Below are positions 47,880-57,674 of a stretch of 64,000 nt of DNA, piece after piece. Each line of letters starts with the position of its first letter. Within the stretch, counting starts at the first letter, position 1. The notes below the pieces were generated by a model that saw only the letters and a list, made by a program, of their open reading frames with translations, did no database searches and was not told the origin of the DNA. The stretch lies in contig CM073593.1 of the NCBI GenBank assembly GCA_037074705.1, positions 100,091,738-100,155,737 on the forward strand. The letters run 5' to 3'. The position numbers were made by a program, and so were the translations under genes. This stretch comes from Zhengitettix transpicula (taxonomy: Eukaryota; Arthropoda; Insecta; Orthoptera; Tetrigidae).

Positions 47880-48372
47880 GTCCATAATAAATAGCTCTAT
47901 CAACCATCCAAATCACCACCATTGAGCTATTCTACAGTAACCCACAACCGTCCTTCACAAAATGGCAGACTAAAACGTAAACTCCCAATTGACATCAACC
48001 TCCCCCTACATCACTCTGGAATTACCTAACTCTAGCCCTCCTACCAACTGGCACTACATACTCCCTAAATATCCGTTCTTCTCATCTTCCCTCATAACAT
48101 CCTCAACGCTTCAAACATGCAGTTTCCCCAATGATCAGATTGATCCCTAACATCATGCGGTAAACAAGTTAATCTGCTTCTCTCGTCTCTAACTTGGAAT
48201 GACAAGGGAGGGTCACATCCAAGACCACAAGTTTACATGTGAAATATTTATAAATATGTAAATACCTTGTTATTTGTTAATTTTTACAATTGTAAATACT
48301 GTTATTATTATTATCACAACTGTAAAGTCTCCGGACTAAAAGTTAACTTTAATAAAAATAAAAATAAAAACA
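47880..48372 (+). mobile_element. Probable LINE 3' region with A-rich simple tail
   Basis: C-rich sense strand, then TGTAAATACCTTGTTATTTG, GTAAAGTCTCCGGACTAAAAG and a tail of AATAAA-like repeats. This is the layout of Jockey/CR1-type LINE 3' UTRs. No reverse-transcriptase frame is left. Confidence 0.4.
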
Positions 48373-48985
48373 TGGTTGCTTGCTATGAACAGTCACTCAA
48401 CAAAAAAAAGGATGTTCATTTTCGTAAAAGGATTAAAATAAAATTTATGAGTTTACTCTTTAGTCTTTCAGCAGCATCGCGTTGGTTTTAATTTTTTGAG
48501 GAACTAGACCGGGAAATAACGAAGATAACTCACAATAAAAATTGGTAACGAGGAAGCGATAAGACGTTGTCAAACTGCGAGGAATTGTTTATTGTCTCGG
48601 TCTGCCCTTCCCCAGTGTGGTGGTGTGACCTCTGCCCTCACAGCTGCAATTTCCTGCTCCTCCTAATCATAATTGAATCTTCCTCAGCAGCACTCTCGAG
48701 GCCAGTGTCGGCGGTCTTGTTGCGTACTCGCTACTTGACTGTGTGCAATAACAACCGTAACACTGTTACTATTAATCTAATTACAGAGATACGTCTCGTG
48801 TTGACTTTCAGTTATTACTAAGGGAATACGAAGTAGGAACACAAGTGAATTTTAAGGATAAAAAGTTCATAAAGTAGCGAACATTTGAAACATTAATCAT
48901 TTATTAATTTTGAAATATATATTAGCCAAGAACTGGAGAAAACAGTAAATAATATATAACAAAAAAATAATGATTTACGTTTACC
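48373..48985. other. Spacer, no gene recognised
   Basis: The patch at 48560-48790 is of balanced composition with one 84-codon frame of no recognisable type. Confidence 0.35.
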
Positions 48986-49860
48986 CGAACACGTTCCACT
49001 CATTTTAATTTAAATAATCCTAATTTAATATGAATGACATCAAGAATATATTATATAGATTTATTAATTAATTAATGATGTCCCAACTTAAAAAAGCAAT
49101 GGTTAAATTTAATTAATTATACTTAAACAAAATAATCCCAATTTTATATGAATGACATCAAGAATATATTATATAGATTAATTAATTAATTAATTAATGA
49201 TGTCCCAACTTAAGAAAAAAAGCAATGGTTAAATTTAATTAATTATATTTAAATAAAATAATCCCAATTTAATATGAATTACAACAAGAATATATTATAT
49301 AGATTAATTAATTAATTAATTCATGATGTCTCATCTTAAGATAAAAAAGCAATGGTTAAATTTAATTAATTATATTTAAATAAAATAATCCCAATTTAAT
49401 ATGAATTACAACAAGAATATATTATATAGATTAATTAATTAATTAATTCATGATGTCTCATCTTAAGATAAAAAAGCAATGGTTAAATTTAATTAATTAT
49501 ATTTAAATAAAATAATCCCAATTTAATATGAATTACAACAAGAATATATTATATAGATTAATTAATTAATTAATTCATGATGTCTCATCTTAAGATAAAA
49601 AAGCAATGGTTAAATTTAATTAATTATATTTAAATAAAATAATCCCAATTTAATATGAATTACAACAAGAATATATTATATAGATTAATTAATTAATTAA
49701 TTCATGATGTCTCATCTTAAGATAAAAAAGCAATGGTTAAATTTAATTAATTATATTTAAATAAAATAATTCCAATTTAATATGAATTACATCAAGAATA
49801 TATTATATATATTTATTAATAATTAATAATGTCCCAACTTAAGGGGAAAAAGCAATGTTT
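48985..49860. repeat. 127-bp tandem array, about seven units
   Basis: Landmark ATGATGTCTCATCTTAAG recurs at exact 127-base spacing (49322, 49449, 49576, 49703), and those units are virtually identical. Edge units differ (ATGATGTCCCAACTTAA). Every unit has a TTAATTAATTAATTAA stretch and CAATGGTTAAATTTAATT. Very recent homogenisation. Confidence 0.95.
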
Positions 49861-50069
49861 ATATTTTGTATTCATATTTAATTACTATTCTTATATCGTT
49901 TATTAAGGGATAAACGTTGTGTAGTTAATTTTTTTTCCCCCACTTGTGTCATGTAACCTTTTCTGACTTGCGTCCTAAATATTTTCCTAAGATATTTCTT
50001 CCGGCAATCATTTACAATTTATTAATGATCTATGTAACTATGCATCTGTTTTATGTTTGAATAATTAAG

Positions 50070-50450
50070 ATAGGCAATTCAGACAAAAAAAAGTGATAAT
50101 AAAAATACCGCACAACGACGTCATCAAGATTCTATACCATAGCTATCTTTTGGTTTGGAGGATGATCAGAAAGATCAAACGGAATCCCAAACAGAGGTAA
50201 ATAGGTTTAAGCGTTCCTCAACGTCACGGTTTCAAGAAAAGTTACTAATTAGTTGTTGTTACGTCACGAGTGTTTCAAGCCTTTATTCGTCACGGTTTTT
50301 TTTACTGCGTTAAATGTACAACAATTTATAAGTGCTATACTTTGCTTATTTATATAAAAGAATACTCTATAGAAACGTCGTTGTGGGGGTACTTATATTA
50401 TACACACTTTTTTTTGGCCTGAATTGGCCATCTTTCTGATTCATTATATT
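50070..50450. mobile_element. Penelope-tail inverted pair (family D)
   Basis: Left, minus orientation: GATAGGCAATTCAGAC, AAGTGATAATAAAAATACC. Right, plus orientation: ACTTATATTATACACAC, GGCCTGAATTGGCCATCTTT. The ~220-base centre has no recognisable coding sequence. Confidence 0.55.
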
Positions 50451-50849
50451 CAATCAGACCTAAATTTTTACTTTTTTTTGTAATATAATTATATTGTATA
50501 AATATTAAATATTTATTTATTTGGTCCTATATTTTCCTGACGTCTCTAAATTACGGTCTGAACGACGTAACAGGTTAACTGGTTTTAGATGAGTAATACA
50601 CAATTTTTTTCCCCCTGACTAATTGGACATTTTTCCGTTTATTTATTAAATGTTAATTGTCAGGTTATATTAAATAATAAATTATCCTCTAAACACACCA
50701 TGACTTGAAATTATGGAAACTGTATAGTCCAGGTTGCTGATTCAGAACGTAAAAATACGTCTATAAAAATAATTAATTACTGTCGAGACTGTCTGTTCCT
50801 ATAATCGTTAAATTTGCAAACGCCGTTAAGTCCTTAATTAGGTATAAGT

Positions 50850-51045
50850 AAGATAGCCAAAAGGGATAATATAAATTACTTTTTTTTTTGGCTGAGGTTT
50901 TTGAGTTCTGTCAACTGACAAGTACAGTTGTGTCGCTTCAGGCTCTTCTTAGCACCTGACGAAAGGAACAAAGTATTTATATTATCACGTTTTTTTGTCC
51001 ATCTTTCTTATTCATTATTTTCAATCAGACGTTATTTTTTATTTT
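50850..51045 (+). mobile_element. Penelope-tail copy (family D)
   Basis: A short inverted piece (AAGATAGCCAAAAGGGATAA) is followed by the plus tail: GTACAGTTGTGTCGCTTCAG, CACCTGACGAAAGGAACAAA, then TTTTTTGTCCATCTTTCTT. The stem and GAAACG block are deleted here. Confidence 0.6.
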
Positions 51046-51294
51046 CATTTTAATCTTTAATTATGAGTTATTTTATTTAAACGTGAGCGCTTTTACTCAA
51101 TAATATTAAACTAATTTTTTTTTCGAACGTAATGCTTAAAGAATTTATTATATTTTATTCGTAACGGCTACTTCGGATCTTGAGCGGTGGTTTCAAATTT
51201 TTTCCCTATGAGGAAGAAAATTCCTGAGAAGTGAATCTAAAGACATGCATTGCGCTAAAATTATATGTTATATATATGCTCCTCTCTCTCTCTC

Positions 51295-51820
51295 CTTTTA
51301 GGTTAACAAGCTACATGAGGGAAATCCACATGGTGGCAACTCCCCTTTAATAATATAGGAAGGGATCTGAAAGGTGGGATGCGGAAGGGTAGAGGAAGGT
51401 AGCCAAGGGTTAACTAGGCCCCCCGGGCTATAGTTTAAGAATCCTACCCGGCATTCGCCTAAAGAAATGCAGGGAAAACATTAGAAAAACCTGCATCGTG
51501 TAGGTCGGGCATTGTGTACTTGTCCCACGCCCTTCCGATTGCGGGAGAGGAGTTTGCTGTGGGGACGCAGCATTCCCTTCTCCGTACCTCGAGCAGTTTC
51601 GGAGGCAGCTGGCCGACTGTTCCAATGGGAACATCGAACAACTCTTACCGTATGCCCAAGGTCTGTGACCCCGGAACATACACCTCTCAGAACAGGCCGA
51701 GGTGCCTCGACTTTGTGGACGGAGAGAGGAGAGAAAAAGGCATCCCCAAAGGTAGCCCCTTCCTGTCTCTCCTACAAAGGTTCTGCCTACGAGAGAATAG
51801 CCCTCGCAGACAGCTTTTTC

Positions 51821-51822
<2 letters not shown>
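51295..51822 (-). mobile_element. Family A retroposon, copy A18
   Basis: Long antisense copy from GGTTAACAAGCTACATGAGG to the 5' hairpin region. Next to a CT run and a TA run on its right. Confidence 0.85.

Positions 51823-51900
<78 letters not shown>
51823..51900. repeat. (CT)n then (TA)n compound microsatellite
   Basis: About 35 bases of CT followed by about 43 bases of TA between two family A copies. Confidence 0.95.
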
Positions 51901-51901
<1 letters not shown>

Positions 51902-51904
<3 letters not shown>

Positions 51905-52054
51905 GGTAACAGGCCACATGAGGGTAATCCATGTTGGGCAACTCCCCTGTAATAGCATAAGAAGGGATTTGAAAGGGGTGATGCGGAAGGGTAGAGGAAG
52001 GTAGCCAAGGGTTAACTAGGGCCCCCGGACTATATTTTAAGGATCCTACCCGGT
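51902..52054 (-). mobile_element. Family A retroposon, copy A19 (short)
   Basis: 3' 150 bases only, inserted in TA-rich sequence: TATATA lies on both sides. Truncated at GGATCCTACCCGGTC. Confidence 0.8.
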
Positions 52055-52980
52055 CATATATATATAGGGAGAGAGAGAGTGAGAGAGAGAGAGATTTCGG
52101 CGTCGTAATTCACGACAAGTGATTTCCGGCCATTCTTGCCATTTGCATCGGCTCCTATATGGCCGTGTGTGCTTGTATGTAAGGGTCCATATTAGTAACA
52201 GCACCTCCTACGTTCCCTCCTGAAAGTAGTCCTCCCTGTTTATCCTACCAATAAAGACTACTGTTTCCAGGCTACTGAGCATTCTTTGTAAATCGTAACA
52301 ACCGCACCGGCCCATACCAGCAAGTGTTTTACATACTGGACTGGAGGGAAAAACAGAGCGAGAGAGAGAGGGAGAGAGGGAGAACTAGTCCAGAAAGCGA
52401 CGGAAAACAGCAAATAAACGGCAGGAAATTTCGAAACGCTAACGAAGCTCTAATGACCAGGCTTGGCCTGGCGCCAGCTGGTTCATGCTTGAGGCCGTCG
52501 AGGAAGAGGAGGAGGTGGAGGAGACCTGCTGCATTCGTGTTAAGTGCGCTCAGTCTGCGCTAATTAAGATTTGTGATTTTTTGGCGAAAGCTTGTGCTTT
52601 ATACCAGATCGTTCGTCGTCACATACAATAAAAAATTAAATAATATTATATATTAGACACACATGAACACGCAAAACGTTAACCATTTCTAAATAACAGA
52701 CGAGGAAAACCTAGAAAGCAACATTTGGTAGACTCTAATTGATAAGAATAAAGATTAAGAAAACAACTGATGACCTTATACGGACACTTTTTACTTTTTT
52801 ACTATCCTGGGTGCCCAGAGTTGCCCGGGTACTAATTCTTTACACATTTAAATCAAATATGTGAAATTATAATAATATACAAATTTAACCAAAAAATTTC
52901 GAGAATCTCACTTGAAATAATTCATCACTTTTAGCACATTAAAAATTTACAAAAATCAAAAAAAAAGAATCCGTCTGATT
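52055..52980. other. Balanced-composition spacer, no gene recognised
   Basis: Contains GA runs (about 52070-52094 and 52356-52382). At 52806-52832 a fragment GGGTGCCCAGAGTTGCCCGGG is a decayed family B-like 3' terminus. On the minus strand it can form a CCCGG/CTGGG hairpin around GCAACT. No gene model. Confidence 0.35.
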
Positions 52981-53150
52981 GAAAATAATGAGTGTTGTCA
53001 TCTGACAAGTGCAGTTGTGTCGCTCTAGGCTCTTCTTAGCACCTGACGAAAGGCACAAGGATCCCAGAAACGTTGTGTGATATGTATATTACCCTTTTTT
53101 GTCTGTATTTTTTATCTTTATTATTCATTATATTTTTAACAAATATTAGT
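52980..53150 (+). mobile_element. Penelope-tail copy (family D)
   Basis: Complete single tail: GTGTTGTCATCTGACAAG, GTGCAGTTGTGTCGCTCTAG, CACCTGACGAAAGGCACAAG, ATCCCAGAAACGTTGTGTG, then a T run and TGTCTGTATT. The core reads CTGACGA then GAAACG, with one base of the stem changed. Confidence 0.65.
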
Positions 53151-53274
53151 TATTGATTTTACCATCATTCTATGTCTCTCCTTTAGTTCATACTAAACCA
53201 TGGTATGTGCTATATTTATGCCGTGTCAGTCATATAAAAGTCAAGTAATCTTTTTAAAATAATTAGTTCCACAG

Positions 53275-53650
53275 ATCGTATAGTTTTTTTATTATCATTC
53301 GATGGAGTATTACTGGATGAAATTATACTTTTTTATTCAATGAAAATATTTCCGCTTTATTTCATTACGGAAAAAGGAACTATTTCCTTTGACCGTCGCG
53401 TAGTAACGTCTCGCTGTCTCTCTCGCGTGACGTCACGGTCCATTATCGCTCAGTAATTTAACACAAAATTATAATTCTTTTAACGTTTATGCTAGGGGTT
53501 TCTCACCCCCTCCCCTGCCCCCAACAGTACCGTTGCTCGTATTTGGAAGAATGTGTGTGCCAATTTTTGTTACAATCTGTCCAAGCGTTTAAATATGTAT
53601 AGAGATTAACGTAAATACATACATACAAATATACATCCTTTTTTAATTTT
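53275..53650 (-). mobile_element. Family B Helitron-like element, copy B7 (5' half)
   Basis: Antisense partial copy from TCATTCGATGGAGTATTACTG to CATCCTTTTTTAA. Contains GCGTGACGTCACGG. The 3' half is absent. Confidence 0.6.
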
Positions 53651-53665
53651 TTTTTATTATGACGA

Positions 53666-53695
53666 CGTTTCCATACCTTTTTGTATGTTCTTCAG
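53666..53695 (-). other. Hammerhead-like stem-loop motif
   Basis: Minus strand CTGAAGA-A-CATAC-AAAAAG-GTATG-GAAACG. Five perfect stem pairs, different in sequence from all other examples. Both conserved blocks are intact. Confidence 0.45.
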
Positions 53696-54090
53696 GTATT
53701 AAAAATAAAAAGTGTTTGTTTAAGGTGATCAATTTTTTATTGAATCAAAACTGATGTTAAATTAAAACTAAATTAAACCTATATAGAGTAATATTTAAAG
53801 ATAGTAAAATTAAAAGATTATTTTCAATGGGAGTAATCCCAAATGCAATTATAATTTATTTAAATAAATTAATATAAAGGCATGAATTCAAAACCAGTTT
53901 AAAATTTAATATTTACTTCATGACTACATTTAATAAATACAAACAGAAAACACTCGGTTTCATCCCTAAATTTACGATTTAATTAGGTGAACGTTACACA
54001 TAGTTAAAATAATTATTTAATCATCGGATAAGATGAGTCTTTAATATTTAATTTTTAATTAAACATATTTTACATTTTATTCGGAACTTC

Positions 54091-54590
54091 TTTTTTTTGG
54101 GTGTAGACAGGCTATGAATAGGGTAATCCACATAGTGGCAACTCCCCTCTTATAGCATAGGAAAGGGGGGTTGCAAAAGGGTGGAGGAAGGTAGCCAAGG
54201 GTTAATAGGGGCCCCCGGGCTATAGTTTAAGGATCCTACCCAGCATTCGCCTAAAAGTAATGCAGGACAAACCCTATAAAACCTGCATCAGGTAGGTCGG
54301 ATGGTACTTGCCCCACGCCCTTCCCTGGATGGCGGGTCGGAGGTTTGCTGTGGGATCGCAGCTTACCCCTCGCCGTGCCTCGACCATTTTAGGAGGCAGC
54401 TGGCCGACTGTTCCAATAGGAATAGCAGACAACTCTTACCGTATGCCCAATCTGCGACCCCGGAACATACACTTCTCAAAACAGGCCGAGGTGCCTCGGC
54501 AGTGGGAACCTTAGTTCAAAAAACCTGAGAGAGGAGAAGGCATCCCCAACGGTAGCCTCCACCAGCGCTCTCTGGGAAGGTTCACCTGGG
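54091..54590 (-). mobile_element. Family A retroposon, copy A20 (alternative 3' end)
   Basis: Antisense copy with the GTGTAGACAGGCTATGAATAG end. It has small deletions in the GCCCGACC and CAAGGTCTGTGACC blocks. Confidence 0.8.
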
Positions 54591-56119
54591 ATTAATTTAT
54601 TTTTAATAAAAATGAATATTTTTTCAACTACGATTATATTCAAATTTAGGGCGAAACGTATTTTATATATATATATATATATATATTTGTATAAAATTCG
54701 ATGTCAATGTAACCATATTACACTTGTCCTCACTTATTTTCCCTTACATATTTATTTATTTTGATATTATTCGTCAGATAAAATAAAATTCAGTATTTTT
54801 CTTTTTCTTTCGTACCACTGACTGTATTTTTCCATCCTGTTTCAGATCTCAGAATTTATTGTTGTCTACCATTAATTCTGTTTTGCTGTAATGTCGTCCG
54901 TTGTATTCTTCCATCACTGAGCTGAAATCTGTTCGTCGTCCTTCTAAGGCGACTCCTCCAAAGACTTCTTTCCTCGTCCGTCTGTTTCTCATCCCTAAGT
55001 TAATCAGGGTTTTTCTACTTCTTCATCAGTAGCACCAGTAATCCGTTCACGTCGTGTCAAAATTTGTGATTCGTTTCACTTCTACACAATCCGACATATA
55101 AGGTTTTTTTTCCTTCCTCAATTTAATTTAATTCGCTGACATCTGTATGATTTTTTATTTATTTAAAAAATGGTCTCTGGTGACCTTTCTGTATATTGCA
55201 GAGATTGTTCTGTTGGTTTCCACTCGGGTATTTAAACTTTTCGACGTTTCGATGACCTGCACTGTCGTCACGTGCCACGTTGAACTGGGGAGTCGATTAT
55301 GTTACTGTTGAACGTCAGTAGAATTACGGGAACATATTATTCATCAACTGTACAGGAAAAGCCGAGGATCTTTAAAGAGATATATTATTATTATTAGAGT
55401 AAATACTCTCGGCCTGGGGCAAGAACAGCTGGAAGATAAGGTACGCAGTAAACGTGAACTCCGGTCTGCTATAAATAGGCGCATTAAAAAAAAATTTTTT
55501 TTTTCTTTTCATAATAAAAACGTTGTGGTGCGTGACTTACGAGGAAATCGTTTCCCGGTCGTGGCCTTGAGAAATTAAGACCTGGCCAAAAATAAGTTGT
55601 TCCCCCTCCCTCTAGTTTGATTCGTCCGAGCCGTGTATCGTATTACTATCTCGTATGTAATTTACCGACTCGGATGTGTTTCGCAGGACGTCTTCATTGA
55701 GGCAATTTCTGTCGGTCGTGACGCGGCTTGAACCCTGAACCCGGGCCTTTCAGGGGGAGGTGCTGCACATAAACCAGCGCCACACCGTCGAGGAACGCTT
55801 TTATAATCCACGCAAAGCGCCGCGGAAGATTGCCCGATACCATAAAATACACTGATCTCTTTATTTACGTTACTTGCGGGGGTGGTGGTGGGAGGGGGGT
55901 GGATTCCTATATCTGGCGAGGACTCCACAGCCAGAAGAACAATAACAATACAAACTGCTGACGATGTGGCCGTGTCTTATCGCTGCTTGTGGATGTAACA
56001 ACTTATTTTTTCTAAATATTATAATCCAGATTCACTAAAGACACTTTAATTAAAATATTAAATTGATTAATAATTTTTATTGATATTAATATAGAAGTTA
56101 AAATAATAATAATTTACGT
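54591..56119. other. Spacer, no gene recognised
   Basis: Includes a TA run (54661-54685) and a partial palindrome-type motif near 55240-55268 (CGTTTCGATGACCTGC, CTGTCGTCACG). There is also a GC-richer patch at 55650-55930. The 88-codon minus-strand frame there has no domain I know. Confidence 0.35.
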
Positions 56120-56290
56120 CTGATAGAAAATAATGAATAAGAAATATAGCCAATACAGACAAAAAAAGAGGGTAATATAAATACCACACAACGTTACTGA
56201 GGAAAGGGAACAAGGATCCCATTTATGGTATTTATATTACCCTTTATTTTTGTCTGTATTAGCAAACTTTCTTATTCATTGATATAGAAG
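56120..56290. mobile_element. Penelope-tail palindrome (family D)
   Basis: Inverted arms of about 60 bases (56130-56193 and 56221-56280) meet at a shortened centre, GGGAACAAGGATCCCA. Each arm carries GGTAATATAAATACC, the T/A run, CAGACA and the TTCTTATTCATT tail. Confidence 0.65.
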
Positions 56291-56383
56291 TATTAATTGT
56301 TTGTTGTATCAAGGTTTGCTGGTTAAATTTACCTGGTCTTCAACACTACGAAAATGGTGAACTTTGGGTATTGAAAATTTTCT

Positions 56384-56402
56384 TTAAACCATAGCCCGGG
56401 GG
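56384..56402 (+). mobile_element. Family A internal fragment
   Basis: AAACCATAGCCCGGGGGC, an isolated piece of the element's middle, sitting directly before a LINE fragment. Confidence 0.5.
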
Positions 56403-56533
56403 CAATGGAAATATTCAATTTGCAAAAGCGTGCCATCAGAATACTTTCTAATACAGATAATAATAAATCCAGTTGTAAGCTGTTTTTCAAATGTCTGCGA
56501 ATATTATCTCTACCTAGCGTGTTTATTCACGAT
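56403..56533 (+). pseudogene. LINE reverse-transcriptase C-terminal remnant
   Basis: Frame 56405-56530 reads MEIFNLQKRAIRILSN and later LFFKCLRILSLPSVFI. The pattern LQKRAIRI...LF+.L.IL.LPS.+I is characteristic of the region just past the reverse-transcriptase domain in Jockey/CR1-type non-LTR retrotransposons. Only about 42 codons survive. On the left it starts at a family A scrap; on the right it is cut by an antisense family A copy. Such a LINE could have supplied the machinery that moved family A, but nothing here proves the link. Confidence 0.7.
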
Positions 56534-57091
56534 TTTTTTTTTTTGGGTAACAGGCTACATGAAGGTAATCCACATGGTGGCAACTCCCCTTTAGTAGCAT
56601 AGGAAGGGATCTGAAAGGGGGGATGCGGAAGGGCAGAGGAAGGTAGCCAAGGGTTAACTAGGGGCCCCGGGCTATGGTTTAAGGATCCTACCTGGCAATC
56701 GCCTAAAAGTAATGCAGGGAAAACCCTAGAAAAACCTGTATCAGGTAGGTAGGGCATTGGGTACTTTTCCCACGCCCTTCCGATAGCGGGATAGGGGTTT
56801 GCTGTGGGGACGCAGCATTCCCTTCTCCGTTCCTCGACCAGTTTAGGAGGCAGCTGACTGACTATTCCAATGGGAATAGCGGACAACTCTTACCGTATGC
56901 CCAAGGTCTGCGACCCCGGAACATACACCTCTCAGAACAGGCCGAGGTGCCTCGACTTGTGGGAACCTTAGTTCAAAAACGGAGAGGAAAAGGCATTCCC
57001 AGAGGTAGCCCCTTCGTATCGCTCCTATAAGGTTTTGCCTGCGAGAGAACATCCCTCGCAGGTTACCTGCGAGAGAATACTCTCGCAGGCT
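56534..57091 (-). mobile_element. Family A retroposon, copy A22 (full length)
   Basis: Antisense copy with all blocks and two successive 5' hairpins, CCTGCGAGAGAACATCCCTC and CCTGCGAGAGAATACTCTCG. The T tract at left is the A-tail. Confidence 0.88.
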
Positions 57092-57110
57092 TTATCTTGA
57101 GTTTGCTAAA

Positions 57111-57372
57111 TTTTTTTTTAGGGCAACAGGCTACATGAGGGTAATCCACATTGGGCAACTCCCCTTTAATAGTATAAGTAGGGATTTGAAAGGGGGGATG
57201 CGGAAGGGTAGAGGAAAGTAGCCAAGGGTTACTAGAGCCCCAGGCTATGGTTTAAGGATCCTACCTGGCAATCGCCTAAAAGTAATGCAGGACAAACCCC
57301 ATATGTAGGTCGGGCATTTGGTACTTGTCCCACTCCCTTCCGATGACGGGAGAGGGGTTTGGTGTGGGTTTG
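57111..57372 (-). mobile_element. Family A retroposon, copy A23
   Basis: 5'-truncated antisense copy, 20 bases from A22. It ends at GAGAGGGGTTTGGTGTGGG. Confidence 0.82.
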
Positions 57373-57533
57373 TCCATAGTTTGATTATAATTTGGGGTTT
57401 CATCAAAACGAGTGATATCGGATTGTGACTTTATTTCCAAACCAGAAGATTTCTACACGCGTAAAACAGCGAAACAACCCTTATTTTTGGAGGGAGTCAT
57501 TTATGAAACCTGAAATATATTGGATGAAGATTT

Positions 57534-57661
57534 CTCGGGTGTCCGGTCGGGTAACGTGATTTGAGCACAACGTTTCCATGGCTGACACCGCCATCTTCGT
57601 CAGGTGAACACAGCCGTGGAAACGTTGTGCTCAAATCACGTTACACGACCGGAAACCCGAG
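57534..57661. repeat. Palindrome 3: 51-base arms, ribozyme-like centre
   Basis: Arms 57534-57584 and 57611-57661 match at 48 of 51 positions when inverted, around a 26-base spacer. The minus strand at 57571-57603 reads CTGACGA-AG-ATGGC-loop-GCCAT-G-GAAACG. Flanking AACTCTTTATATAG and GTCGGGAAAACC resemble the outer flanks of palindromes 1 and 2 in layout. Confidence 0.9.
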
Positions 57662-57674
57662 AACTCTTTATATA

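Noticed and set aside
51428..51958. 176-codon minus-strand frame
   Set aside because: Composed of family A, a CT run and a TA run (giving RERERE and YIYIYI peptides).
55662..55800. tRNA-derived element on the minus strand (GGGTTCAAGCC looks like a B box)
   Set aside because: No A box at a usable distance and no second copy in the window; too weak to list.
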